Origin: Linepithema humile
Lineage: Eukaryota; Arthropoda; Insecta; Hymenoptera; Formicidae
Length of the DNA: 64,000 nt
Assembly: GCF_040581485.1 (NCBI RefSeq)
Contig: NC_090134.1
Location: 16,421,501-16,485,500 of the forward strand
Direction: 5' to 3'
A program made the translations under genes and the position numbers. Below are positions 22,441 through 34,520 of this stretch, piece by piece; within the stretch, counting starts at the first letter, position 1, and each line of letters begins with the position of its first letter. Below the pieces are notes generated by a model. The model made no database searches and had not been told where the DNA came from. It saw only the letters and a program-made list of their open reading frames with translations.

Positions 22441-24250
22441 GGATTTTTCATGAAATCGCGGTACAAAATGGGACGCCTTTCTTTATTAATCCTGTCGGAA
22501 GTAACGATAACGTTCCGTGCGAAGTGTTCTCAAGTTAGGTCGATAGCGTCGTTAGAATTTGAAACGCAAATGAGAAAGTCTCCTCGCCTCGATAACGTCG
22601 AAATCCCGGCAAAAATCACTTGGCGCGCTCGTGCTCTCGCGCGGCAAAGGCTACGATTTTATTTCCACGAGCCAGCTTGCGCTGCCTCATGGACGCCTCT
22701 GTAAGTCCTCGGCTCCATTTCGCGTCTCGCAGCACTGCCATGTAAACGAGGATATTCCTCGTCGTAACAAGCTGTAACTAAATGCGTAAGACGGAGGCGT
22801 ACACATTGGGCGGCATGCTGCCGGCCCGGTTCAAGCTCGACCATTGGTTTAACGAGCGCGTAAAAGTTAAAACAGTAAGTGCCTCTTAAAAGCGCTTTTC
22901 TCCACCGTGGTTTCAAATGGCAAACATCATCGTATTTTATATCTTGTTCCTACTCACGCTTTCTTCTTAACTTAAGTTTACCCCGATATTCTATGCGCGG
23001 CGATCTTTGCGAAGTTGCGGTCGTTCACAATTATAGTCGAACTTTCGTATTTCTTCTTCTGATTTCTTTTCCTTTTCTTTTTCCTTTCCTTCTTACGCTG
23101 TTCTGTCATTGTTCCGTATTTGTCCGATTACATAATCGTGTTAAAACACAAGAGAAAAACCGCTTAATTAATAAGTCTGACAATTTTGTTATGCAAAAAG
23201 TGAGTAGCAACAGCAACAGTAATAAAAAATTAAGTGGAAGGCTAAAAATTTATTTAATACTTAAAATTTGGAAGATTAAACTATTTGTAATATTTTTTAC
23301 GTCTATATGCATGCCATTCTTTTCATAATCAATGTAAATTATCCGTACATATTTTATATTTTTAATATTTTTATATTATCTATTATTTTTATACAAAGTA
23401 TTCCATTGGATAATAAGGCATTAAAACAGAGAGAGAGAGAGAGAGAGAGGATGTGTCTTCGAAATTATTTAAGTCTTACATAAAAACAGGGCAAGTATAT
23501 TATATTAAAAATACAAAAGTCTATATATGTGTATATATATTTCAGTTATAAATAGGAAAATATAGACTATTTAAAGTACAGCTGCGTCCCGAAAAATACA
23601 CGATATTAAGGCTTATAGTTTTCGTAGGAAATCGCCAAAGTGTGTTTGTTTACTTTAGTTGAGCATCGAGTGAATAGGTACGAATGTTTTGAATACCAGA
23701 GCTCTCTCTCTTTCCCTCTCTCTCTTGTTTTCTCGCGGCGCGCGCCTGTGTCAGCTGTTCTGCTATAAGCCGTCTTATTCTCACAGAATTATATTATTGT
23801 ACGAGTGAATTATTTTCTTATTATATCTATTTGTTTAAGAATTTTTCGTACGCGATTGAAAAAAATATAACCTTTATACGTATTACTCTAACCTTTATAT
23901 GTATATTAATTAATTTAACATATTTATTTGTTTAAAAATATCAAAAGTTTAAATCAATCAAAAGTCCAAAGCTGTTTGCAATAATTGTCTTTATGTCTAT
24001 ATTAATTTAATATTATTTATTTATTTGCAAATTAAATAGCAATATTTGAAAATTGTTTATGTTACCAGCAATGAACATATTAAGCGGCTTATTCAAACAA
24101 TTAATTCTAGCCGAAATTCATACGCCGCGCATTTTTCACGCAATAATTCGTGAAAATCATCAAGAATAATTATTTCATAGCCTAAATTGGATTATTTCAA
24201 GTTTTTTATGTAATATACATTCGTCTCAATGTGTTAATAAAACATAATTA
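22440..24250. other. Non-coding stretch, GC-balanced then AT-rich
   Basis: 22440-22920 is GC-balanced. 22990-23335 is AT-rich and includes a 149-codon frame from 22879 that is a run of Phe/Leu/Ser codons from pyrimidine bias with no signal of coding. An (AG)n tract lies at 23428-23449. 23800-24250 is plain AT-rich DNA. Confidence 0.5.
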
Positions 24251-24251
24251 C

Positions 24252-24690
24252 ATTAAAAATTATTTTGTTACAGGGATTATTTTTTCACCGCGTAGTGGCG
24301 TGAAATTGGTGCGTGTGACGTCACGACCTACCATAATCTACCGCAATCGTCATTACATCGCGTCGAGCATTCAGAGGTAAGTCGCGCGCAAGCACAATCT
24401 TTGTCTTCGCGATATTTATGTTATTACGGATGAATTAGTATACAAATTAGTATTGAGAGTATCAAGTATTAAAAATTATTTTGTTATAGGGGTTATTTTT
24501 TCTCCGCGTAGTAGCGTGAAATTGGTGCGTGTGACGTCACGAGCTACCATGATCTACCGCAATCGCCATTGAGCGCCATTACATCGCGTTGAGCATTCTC
24601 AGAGGTAAGTCGCGCGCAAGCACAATCTTCGTCTTCGCATATTACGGACGAATTAGTGTACAAATTAGTATTGAGAGTATCAAGTATAGT
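24252..24690 (+). repeat. Tandemly duplicated exon-like cassette
   Basis: Two copies with a period of 216-228 bases. Each contains a plausible acceptor (TTTTGTTACAG ending 24273; TTTTGTTATAG ending 24489), an exon-like body and a strong donor (AGAG|GTAAGT at 24377 and 24605), giving exons of 103 and 115 bases. The second has a roughly 10-base insertion that duplicates GCCATT. The exon bodies are stop-containing and not protein-like, so non-coding RNA or alternative 5' UTR exons are the best reading if they are spliced. The intron-like part is as similar as the exon-like part, so the duplication is recent. Confidence 0.6.
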
Positions 24691-25042
24691 GAAAGGCGAT
24701 TGTTTCGCGACTCATTAACATATCCACGCGATTGTATAGCATGTTTCTCGGCGTTCAAAATCGGAGTCGTTTTCGCGTCGGATTGCCGCAGAACGTTATT
24801 TTTTGCTCCGCTTTTCATGCGACTTTCGTGCTATTTGCTCGTTCGACGAGCGTTCCGCATGCTATATACGACCGAGATCATCATCAAAAGCATCAAGGAA
24901 TCTTTGTCGATTCACATGTGGTGTGTATCATCGCGACGATAATGACCATCCACCGTCTGGTGACGAAAGCGACGGATCGCCATGATAGATTTATCGAGAC
25001 GAATATCACACGATATGTCGCGGTATTCACGCAATGACGTCA
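24316..25042. promoter_or_regulatory. Three perfect CRE palindromes (TGACGTCA)
   Basis: TGACGTCA occurs at 24316-24323, 24532-24539 and 25035-25042. The first two sit at the same place in the duplicated cassettes; the third is in unrelated sequence 500 bases away, which argues that it is not merely copied. This is the full-length CREB/ATF binding site. A half site ACGTCA follows at about 25067. Clustered sites suggest cAMP- or stress-responsive control, by inference. Confidence 0.5.
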
Positions 25043-25370
25043 TACTATTAGTACAAGTAATTTTACGTCAGGTGTCTATGTCGTCAAGGTCAAATCGCGA
25101 TCGTTTCGCATTCTCATGTATTTCTTTATTTATTTCGTGTGAATTTCATACGCGATTCAGTATGTCGAGTGAGAGTGTCGAATATATCAATGGGCAATTG
25201 TTTCTAGGCGTTAATATGCCTACGTGATTGCGTCTAGCATGTTTTCGGCGTTCGAAATCGGAATCATGTTTCGCGTCGGATTGCCGTGAAACTATTTTCT
25301 GATAGATTTTTTTGTTATACTTGCGTTATCTGTTTATTCGAAGAGCGCGTCGCGATGCACCGTCGGCAAA
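24722..25370. repeat. Second local duplication, about 500 bases apart
   Basis: A segment of about 100-150 bases at 24728 onwards reappears diverged at about 25224 onwards. Shared words include ATAGCATGTTT/CTAGCATGTTT, CGGCGTTC-AAATCGGA and TTTCGCGTCGGATTGCCG. The region has thus been duplicated at two scales. No protein similarity is visible in any frame. Confidence 0.65.
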
Positions 25371-25456
25371 ATCGAGAGATTATCGTAATCAATGTAACTT
25401 GTTATACTAAAATATTCATGTCCGTGAATCTTTGATGTTCGTAAGCGGCGTCAAGA

Positions 25457-25478
25457 TAACCTAACCTAACCTAACCTA
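25457..25478. repeat. Short telomere-type (TAACC)4 tract
   Basis: Four TAACC units plus TA. The complement is (TTAGG)n, the ancestral insect telomere repeat. As an isolated internal tract it may mark an old double-strand-break repair or telomerase insertion, or simply be a short microsatellite. It supports an insect origin that retains TTAGG telomeres, such as Hymenoptera. Confidence 0.75.
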
Positions 25479-25479
25479 G

Positions 25480-27650
25480 CTGTCGGAATCCGTCTTGTAC
25501 AACAGAATTTTACGGAGCGTGAGTAAATTAATGAACTATCGTTTAAGTTGCAGTTTTTTTGCGCCCGGCTTTCCTCTGGAAACTCTTAGTGACTCGCTTA
25601 CTGTGTAAATGTTCTACTGAGCCCCAGCTCACTGAATTTTTCGTTGCACTGGCTCAGTCGCACATCATATTAACGCTAGTCCGAATCCGAATTACGTTCG
25701 CTCCGTGTTTCTCGCGTCTTTTTATCCGCCGAAAGTAAAATTACGCGAACGAGTGTCGGGAGTGTCGGGAGTGTCAAATTAAATGACAAGATGACGAGAA
25801 GTGATGACAAGATGACATGACTGTCTCGGCGCATCGGTCCGCATGATCGCGATTAACAACCAGATGTAGAAAGGAGGAAGAGCGGCGTATGCAGTGGCGA
25901 TACATCGACTGGTGAGTCATTTATCATTTATTCTAGTTCGTTTGTCATTGTCCCAATTGGCGTCTGTAAGCTACAATATCGCTATTTTTTCATTTAAGAT
26001 AATAATTCGTGGCAACTATCGAAAAATTCGCTTTACGGCCGTCCAATAAATTTTCTCGCGATTTTTCCAAAATCTGCATTTAATAACTGCGCTATGTCCG
26101 TTCGACAGCAAATTATCTACATACATATATAGCGATTATTAAAATTTTATACTCTATATATACGCATGGATCTGCGCATTCCGTATTCTTTTAGCTTTTT
26201 GTGAATTGCGTCATTTCACGCTCGTTTGTTTTGTTTTAATCTATATATTGTTCTTTTTAGTTTATATATCGTTCTTTTTTTTTGCATTCGACGTTCGTCT
26301 GTTTGATCGACTCGCCTTTCCTGCGCGGACTCTTCAGCTTTCTCCGTATTTTCGTCTGCTTCGGAAGGAAAATATCATCTTGATTTCCGTTGTTGTCTTC
26401 GTTGTTTTTCTTGTCTGAAAAATCTGAGCCAAGATATTCATCTCGTTTACGCTTCTCTTACGGTTTTTTGGTTAATTGATAGATTGCGGCATCTTGCATC
26501 TTTTTATCCCTTTTAAAAGTATGTATATATTTTTCATTAACTGTATGTATATACGAAGCGTGAATTGCATTGTTCTTGGCGATAGGCGCATGCTCGATTC
26601 GCGTATAAGCTTTTACAAGGGGAATCGAGGGGTTATGCCGACAAGCGACCGGCACGGTGGATTATCCGATGAGCCGGATAGGATCATAAATTATGATGGG
26701 GAATTTGTTCGTTCGCTCTATAATTCCCGGTAGCGAAGTACACTTTTAAAATATAGGAATGTGTATTTATATAAACGGAAACGGAAAATGTTACATAATG
26801 TATACAGCTGCTTGAAATTTCGATTATAATTGAATAATGCATATATTTCTTAAAATATTAGTTTAAAAACAGAATTAAATTTGACAAGCGTGATGTTTAA
26901 TTAATCAGAAAACAAGAATATTGTTTCCACTGGCGAAAATATAAAAGCCATCCACTCGATGTAACAGCGACAAAAGCACGATTTCCGACTATACGTTTCT
27001 CTTTTTTCTTTTCTTTTTTTTTTAAAGAATTCTACAATATAAAGTTACGTAAAATAAGTAATTAAACGATACAATTTTTATTTTAAAGTATTGTGCTAAA
27101 AATGTATTGTGCATTATTAAATATTATCACAAATTTTTGTATTTTTATTGTTTTGCAATATTGCGACATTGATGAATCCAGCTTTATCGCTTAATAAAAT
27201 AAGCTGTATACACGGAAGTCGTGATATATCGTAACATTGTTTGGGAACGAATGAATCACCCGGGATTATCGCCTTAAAAACTCGTTTACAAAGTCTCTTC
27301 TTGGTTGCGGAACGCCGCGTAGGTAATTTTACAGAGATTGAATTGGCTTTATATCCCGCGACTGTGAAATATGAGTCTGCGCTGTGTGAAATAAGAGCCG
27401 ATTAGATTGAAAGAGTATTCTCTTTTGATATCTTCTTATACGCGCAGCTTCAGAATTCTCTTGCTAACTCTTTTTCTCGATCTCTGCCGGAATCAGTCAA
27501 TATCTTGTAATTTTGTGTAGTTACAAAGATTATTGTGATAGATGAAAGCAATAATTAAAGAATTATTTGATTTGAGATATTCTTATTATCGGGAGCTAAA
27601 ATATTCGTAAAATATTATGTTTATATATAAGAATTTCAAGGTACAAAGCA
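25480..27650. other. Non-coding stretch with an exon-like end and small repeats
   Basis: Tandem AGTGTCGGG units lie at 25752-25775, followed by repeated GATGACAAGATGAC words. A strong donor (ACTG|GTGAGT) occurs at 25912, so the purine-rich sequence before it could be an exon of a plus-strand transcript. From 26000 the DNA is AT-rich. A TATAAAAG at 26940-26947 has no gene after it. Confidence 0.4.
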
Positions 27651-27651
27651 T

Positions 27652-28340
27652 TTATTGAACTTTTTTCCTTGGCTGTTGCATCACGTCCGATGCTTTCCAT
27701 TGTTTTCGGTCTCTCTATGCATCTTCATTTATTTGCCTTTCACTGATTGATTTTCGAATGTCTTTTATGCCTATGATTCTTTTTATCTTTCTCTTCTTCT
27801 ATTTTCGTATCCATTGAAGAGCTTTCTTCGGTAGTCTTTCCTCAGACCTTCGTTTGTGTCCGAACCAAATCAGCTGTTTTTCGTCTTGTATTGATTTTTT
27901 TATTCCCATTTGGTCTTTTATTATTTTATTGGGTATTCTTTCTAATCTGGAAATCCTCGCTGACCTATAACATTCATCTCGGTTGTCTCCAATTTTTTTC
28001 TGAGATGTTTTTTGAGTCTCCATGTTTTTGATCCGTATATAAAGGTATTTTTCACGATATTATATATTCTCAATTTGAGTGTTTTTCCAATGTAGCTGTT
28101 CCATATTTCATTTAGTGCTTTAATAATTTGTTTAGTTTATGGAATCTTATTTCTTCGTCATCTGTTCTTGTTGTATTAAAGATTACTCCGAGATATTTGT
28201 ATTTGTTACATATTGTAATTTTTCTATTTTCTATTTCGATATCTGTGGTTTTTTTCTTCTTCTTCTACATTGATCTATTTATATTAATTTTTTTATTTCC
28301 GTTACAATATATTTATATATTACATGTAGTCAATGGCTCA
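27652..28340 (-). mobile_element. Decayed non-LTR retrotransposon (LINE) 3' fragment
   Basis: The minus strand encodes the end of a reverse-transcriptase polyprotein. In order: YKYLGVIF (near 28205-28180), YGSKTW in a second frame, RISRLERIPNK, QLIWFGHKRR, LPKKALQW, and finally DA-stop-RDRKQW, where the stop replaces the usual Trp. These blocks are diagnostic of the region downstream of the RT catalytic core in arthropod LINEs. At least one frameshift and several stops make it a dead copy. The 5' part, including the endonuclease and RT core, is missing, as is usual for 5'-truncated insertions. The predicted stop is at about 27654-27652. Confidence 0.8.
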
Positions 28341-28344
28341 AAGA

Positions 28345-29585
28345 AATTAAAATCGTTGGAACTCTTAAGTCATTTTTATTAACATTCAAAAAAATTTCTT
28401 TGATATCCAAAGTATTTTGAATTGAATAAATGTTAATTGATCGAATTATTTTTATAATAATTTTTATAATTCTTGAAAAAGTAATTAAGAATGACGCGGA
28501 AACGATTGTTACTCTTAAAAAAATAATTTTTGTCGAAATTCAAAGGAATTTCCAACACTTGATAATTGTAAATATTATTTATTATGAAAATAAGGAAATC
28601 AGTAATTAAAAAATTATTTAACTTTAAATAATTTTGGCACAAAATTTTTTTAAGCATTGATAAAAATTGTTTTTTAAGCCTTCCACCATTTCATTTATTT
28701 GTGTGAAAAATAGTCGCAAAATAAAGTTTGGCAAAGCGAGAAAGACAAAATGTTGGTTTCGAGAGGACTAATAAGGGCGTGCCGGTAATTAACATGTCGA
28801 ACGCAAATGGTACTGCGTAAAATAGCACGGTGCCAGTCTACTGCGCGCTTGTTTTATTTTCATTGATCCATGTCGTGGGATTTCCGGACGTAATTCGTCG
28901 AGGGTAATTCTGCCGTTAATAACTTTTTAAAACGATCATTAATATTGCAGTCGATTCACCCGCACCCCTGCTGTTCCCGCTTTTCTCTCGTCGTCTCCAC
29001 CTCTCTTGTAGTTTCCTTACATTCCAACCGTGAAATTGGCCAACGATAAAAAAAGAGGCCACCCAGACTTCACCAGGTTCGAGCGTTCCCGAAGCTCTTT
29101 TGTGAGGGGCCACAACCACGCACCTCGAATGCGCGCGGTTCCGTCGTTGCACCATGCATATGCATCGTCGGTGCATTCACCGTGTACACACGTCGCGGAT
29201 AAATATGTATGAGAACGAGCGCATCGAGATTATCCACTACTACCTCGTTTTCTTCTACGGATACGAGGATGCACTCGCGCGATTTTCCCTCTTCGTTTGC
29301 CGTCTCTGCTAAATTCCACGCATTTCAAATAGTCCGCACACCGTCGAAGCATCAATAATACGTATTACGCACGTTGCAATGTGCATCAAATCCTTTTCTT
29401 ATATTAACAAAAGTCTATATTCAGATGGAAAGCATCGGGAGAAATGTCAATGTGATGTTTGAAAAAACTCAATAATTGTTAAACTGTAGTAAATAATTGC
29501 ATGTAAAATAACGAATGGGCAAATAATTTCTTTTTCGTTATAAACGTGATTTAAATTATTACATTTTTTGTATCTGAATACATTG
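28345..29585. other. AT-rich DNA then a CpG-rich island
   Basis: 28345-28730 is AT-rich; a 74-codon minus-strand Asn/Lys/Phe frame there is compositional. 28770-29330 is CpG-rich with a perfect 12-bp palindrome ATGCATATGCAT at 29154-29165. No gene is recognised. Confidence 0.45.
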
Positions 29586-29589
29586 TTAT

Positions 29590-29840
29590 GTGCACTCGTA
29601 ATTTTATTCATTTTTATGTCACCGTATATTTGCCTGTGTTATTTATTGTATTTATTATCGCGTATCAATCATCTGTTTTTAACACTTTCATCCGTTTTGA
29701 AAAACGATATGTCATTTATATTTCTATTTTTCCCGGCATTACTCGGAGATATTAAATTTGAAATCGATCCATTTACATTAATCTTTTTGTTTCCGCCACA
29801 ATTTATTTATGTATTGCGTGCAGTCACTTAACTGAGTAAA
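29590..29840 (-). mobile_element. Fragment related to the LINE at 27652-28340
   Basis: Bases about 29740-29835 match 28250-28345 in order and strand (for example CATTAATCTTTTTGTTTCCG against TATTAATTTTTTTATTTCCG, with TGGAACTCT shared at the end). The preceding part shares ATTACTCGGAGATATT with the YLG block. It is a second, shorter and more decayed copy of the same family, without an open frame of its own. Confidence 0.55.
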
Positions 29841-29844
29841 TTAG

Positions 29845-31915
29845 ATCTACTGGAACTCTACCACAGAGCCGTGCAATTCGCATTTCATAGTTAATAAACA
29901 AATACGTGTATGTTCATATATTTAATAAAAAAATTTCATTCTTGCATACATTAATCGAGATTATTTTATATTAATTTTTCGAAATGTGTTGCCTGTCTAC
30001 TTCAATTTTTTTCTTGTGCAAGCATTTTGGGCTTTTTTTCTGTCGGTGTATTAGTTTAACGGCAACAGTAAAAGTTCTTTTGGAGAAAACTCTTTTAATG
30101 TTTTATAAATTATCAAATAATATTCTGTTACAAATATATTTTGATAAAACACAAATAATGATTCAAATCAAGCATTTGAATTTAAATTCTGAATATTTCT
30201 AAATAAATATTTAAAATTTTGACTGATATTTTTTCCTAACATGCAACTTTCGCATGAAAAATTTCAGGACCAAAATGCCCGAAGCAAATCATACTATAAT
30301 GCGAAGCCACATAGTCTATGAAATATGTATAATATAAAATATATATTCGCATATTTCGCGTTTAAAAATATTCGGGGCTACATACGCCAAGTCGACAAAT
30401 AAAGATAAAAAAATTGCGCAGCTCGTATTGTCCATTTTTAGAATTGTTAAGACGGTAAGAGCTCGATTGCAAAATTCGTTAGGAAACTTGAGGAAATGCT
30501 TGGGTACGAGCGTCTAAGCCTTTGATAACATTCCGCGAGGGAGCGAGTGCCGACTTTTCTTTTGACGATTACACATTTCACAACGTCGGCACACACGGCC
30601 GCGTGCTTACGTATTTATCTTAATGCGATATCCCGCCGGGCTGAACCTCCTCCCTTGTGGCGCCTCCGGGCGCGCCTCGTATACGGGCAAGAAATCGCGA
30701 ATTCCTTGACGGTACGTCGCATGAATCGCTTTAGCCGCAGCCTCGACACCGAACTTTTCGCCGTGCCGTAACTCGCGTTAGCTTTTGCCCTCGGAACGAG
30801 CTTCCCGGCAATTCCTCACTGTATCTCTCTTTCCCTCATCTCTTCTCCTCTTTACTGTTCCTTTTCATCCTTTTCATTCCCTTTCGCGACCTCTTCCGCC
30901 TTTCTAGCTACCTGATTCCATCTCGCTCTCGCCGAACTGCTACATAGCGAATGAATTCGCGGCCGGTGAATCATTTACGCGAATATCGGCCCCCTCTGGT
31001 GGATATTATACACGTTTCGCCGCTTTCCTTTTTCTTTTTCGTTCCGCTGACTGTTGATGTTCGAATTCTCGCGAACGAGGATAGATCCGAAGCGAACGCG
31101 AATTCCATTCCGCATGAATATGTGTGCATGACGTTTAAAATAGTTTCAATAAAACAGCTGAATATGATTCCGATTCTGATTTGCATCACCTAAAAATGAC
31201 ATTTATCGGTTTTTAGATGATCCAGCAATCTTCTTTTAAACATGTTCTCAATCGAGACTGAAGGATAGCAGAAATATAAATACATTTGTTTCTAGGTGTA
31301 TGTTTTATACAACATTTTTACATTTCATTATAATGTAGAAAGAATGCTTTTAACATTTTATCAGTTATCAGTAAACCACGTGTGCGCTCACTATGCACAC
31401 TCATCGAGAAATTATTGATATCCTCACGCGAATATTGTAAGCACGTGTGTTCGACCAGCGCGACCAATAAATATCGATAATACCGCGGCATTATAGCAAT
31501 AAACGCGAAATATAAATAGAAATTTAACGCGTGAGGCCACACAGTGGCGGCGGTTTTGGGCACATCGCGCGGCGACCGGTGGAGAGTAAGAGGACACTGT
31601 AAAACCGGCTTATATTATAAATTGATCTAATCTATATGCATTAAAAGCATGTTTCGATGCGCGTACTCGCCTACGTGGCCGCGACCGATATCGCATTTTG
31701 ATAATGCAGCCGGATATTCAAATTAGGCGAGTTTATCAGATTCACCGGAGTGTCGCCACGGGATCGCCGATGCGAGAATATGAATCCCGGATTCGTGCGA
31801 CTATATCTTGTACATTTTTTGAAACTATTATATTCACACTAATTCCGTTCACATTATATATTTGGATTATTTCTTTTCTGTATCTATCTATTTACGGATT
31901 ATTTCTCAGCGACAA
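29845..31915. other. AT-rich DNA, CpG-rich block, then mixed
   Basis: AT-rich to about 30480. CpG-rich at 30480-31090 with a pyrimidine-biased run at 30815-30935. Mixed to 31915, including a complex patch at 31560-31800. No protein family is recognised in any frame. Confidence 0.45.
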
Positions 31916-31916
31916 A

Positions 31917-32595
31917 TAATAATAATAAATTCTTTAATTCCTCGTGGAACATAGAGCATCTACGAACAGTTTCCACCGCACTCTGTTCTTTGCCATTACT
32001 TTTGCTTCTCGCCAGGTCTTATTTACGGCTTCTAGCTCTCTGTCCACCGATCTCTTCCATGTCATTCTAGGTCTGCCTCGTCTCCTTCGGCCTTGTGGAT
32101 TACATTCTAAAGCCTGTCTTGCAATATTTCTTTCGTTTTGTCTCAGGATATGTTCTATCCAGTTCTATTTCCGTTTCTTGATTTGCTCCTCTATTGGTCT
32201 CTAGTTAACTATTTTCTCAGAGTTCGGTGTTGAGTAATACATTTGGCCATTATATTCCCAATATGTTCTTCAAGCATTTATTTAAGATGGTCTGTAGTTT
32301 GTTGGTCAACTCATTGGTAACTTTCCAGGTTTCGCATTCATATAAGAGCATTAATTTAATATTGGTGTTAAATATTAAGTACGGTGCTCTTGCTAAACTG
32401 TCTAGATCTCCATATTAGGTTAATTATGTAAAGGCGCCGTTTGCTTTGTTGATCTGGCTCTAACATGACTGTACCGTCTTGCGTTATGCAGCTGCCGAGG
32501 TAGCAGAACAAATCCACCTGCTCAACGTCTTCCCCTTCTAACGAAAGCTTTTCTGTCATTCTTGCGTTGACTCGTATCTCTTTGGTTAAATAAAT
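31917..32595 (-). mobile_element. LINE 3' fragment with intact C-terminal coding end
   Basis: Minus strand, reading from about 32590: VEQVDLFCYLGSCITQDG, then SRQFSKSTVLNI, LLYECETWKVTNE, WPNVLLNTEL, and then about 60 uninterrupted codons, including GRRRRGRPRMTW and NRVRWKLFVDALCSTRN, ending at TAA (31936-31934). This is the post-RT C-terminal region of an RTE/CR1-like endonuclease-reverse transcriptase. At least two Trp positions are replaced by stops (TGG to TGA or TAG) and there is a frameshift upstream, so the copy is dead. An ATT-type trinucleotide run (31916-31930) immediately follows the stop and is the likely 3' tail. Clade assignment is tentative. Confidence 0.85.
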
Positions 32596-32599
32596 ACTC

Positions 32600-34520
32600 T
32601 AAATTTTAGAAAATTTAAATTTTCCGATTTTTTATGTTTTAATTTCACAGAAGTATTATTGATAATTTTGTTACAAGTGCGAAAGTTTCTTATTGCATTC
32701 TATGAAGTTCTTTCTTCCTCTTTCGCTTCTTTGTTATCTTTCTGTAACTGTACCGGGTCACGTGACAGTCTCATCTCCTTCGCGTGCAAGTTTATCTCAT
32801 CGTCTCTTTATCTCTCTTGCAGTATAGAATCAGCGCGATGTTCGTGGAGTTCGCGGTATTCCAATTTCCAGGGATAATGTATCTTCCTAGTTAGCTCCAG
32901 CCTCTCAAGAGCGAGAGCGGGAGCTTGCCAACTGGAAGTTCATTAATGAACTAAATTACCGTATCCGTTACTTTTATCGTGCCACTACGATCGTATAATA
33001 CACCCTCCAATTCACGAAATCGTTCCTGACGATATTTGGCTTCTGTGCATACTTGTCGCGATGATAAGCAAAATTCGGTAATGTACTTCCGCGGACCGAG
33101 CGCAATGCTGGAGAAAAGCAAGTGCAAATGCGACTGTGACTTCTCCAAATGATACTTTGGAGAATTTCTTCTCTCTTTTTGTGGCTACTGTTTTACATAT
33201 CCTTTCTAGTAATTTACTCTTTTTTTAAAAAGGCGATATTTTTATTTCTTAATATTCTATAGATTTTATATTAAATTAATTATTACAAAAATATAAAAGT
33301 TTAAGAGCAGTATATGATTCAGATAATATATAGTGAAACTGCATATACATATATTGAAGTAAAATGCTATCAATATTTTAGCAATGATTAGAATAATTCA
33401 TATAACGCGAGAGTAATTTATATAATCTGAAAAATCAAAGTAAATTTATTCTTAATTATAAAAGAATGATAGTCATATTTGCACGCAGTTCACATGAAAT
33501 TATATGGGGGTTGCCAATATTTTTGATCATCGTTGATAGGATGATTTGTCATTTGAGAATTTACGCCGATGCCTTCGCGCGTTTAAATCCGAATGTATAA
33601 TGTGGTAATAAAGCCGTCGGCCATACGTTACGTCCACGCACGTCACATATGGTGCGTACAACTAAACTGTTATTTTTTAATTTATGCCTTCAATTTACTA
33701 GCTCAACGATGCTCGGCGCGGGTACCAGAATAATTAATGCTAACCTGGCCGGTTGCACGAAATTATCTACCCGATAATTTTTGTTAAAATCCGCCATTAA
33801 ACTATGCGTACGTTGGTAATTGCCGTTGCTCACGCACCCTCTCATTTTCTCCCTCTCGCGCGTAATGATACCCATTTTCACACATCTTGTTTATTATCTT
33901 CGCTACCATTTCCCCCTTCATTGATATAAACTTCCTTGTAACATCGTTGGAATTATGGTATGTCACGGTTAATTTAACATATTTTTGTAATGATAGGCAC
34001 GCATCGTCGATTATTAGGGACAATTAATTATATATTTTTAGGTTCAATAAGCAATAAGATACATAAGTAATAAATATATTGTGCTTTTATTTTAAAGTTT
34101 TATTGAATGTCAATATTTTTTTAATGTACAGACACTATTAACAATATACATTTGTATATTGTTTTTTATCATCCATTTATCAAAACATAAATCGGACATT
34201 CCCTTCTTTTTTCAGTTTTATTTTTATTCATATTTGTTCTAAAATAAAATGACAGAAAATCATACATATGTCAGAAAGAAAATCTCAATAAATCTATCGA
34301 ACGAATAATATAGACGTTCAATCGCCTTTAAATTATGAATAAAGTAAGAATATGTGGTAACGAATTTGCTAGGATTTAGGGAATCCATTCCACGTCGTTG
34401 ATCTTTAATCTTCCGCCGTTCATAACTTTCCACGTGACGCTGCTATTTTGTTCCATCGATGTTTGATTATCGTCTTTTTGTTATTTTACATTATTTCATG
34501 CGATACGGCAAACTTTTGTA
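32600..34520. other. Mostly AT-rich non-coding stretch
   Basis: GC-balanced patches at 32750-33150 and 33530-33850 (the latter with TAATTAATG homeodomain-type words near 33731) lie in AT-rich DNA. I see no gene. Confidence 0.45.

Noticed and set aside
22879..23328. 149-codon frame resembling a membrane protein
   Set aside because: The Phe/Leu run comes from a TTC/TTT-rich simple sequence; no start context and no family.
28128..28382. Hydrophobic 84-codon plus-strand frame resembling a membrane protein
   Set aside because: It is the antisense of the LINE fragment; the minus strand gives recognisable reverse-transcriptase blocks.
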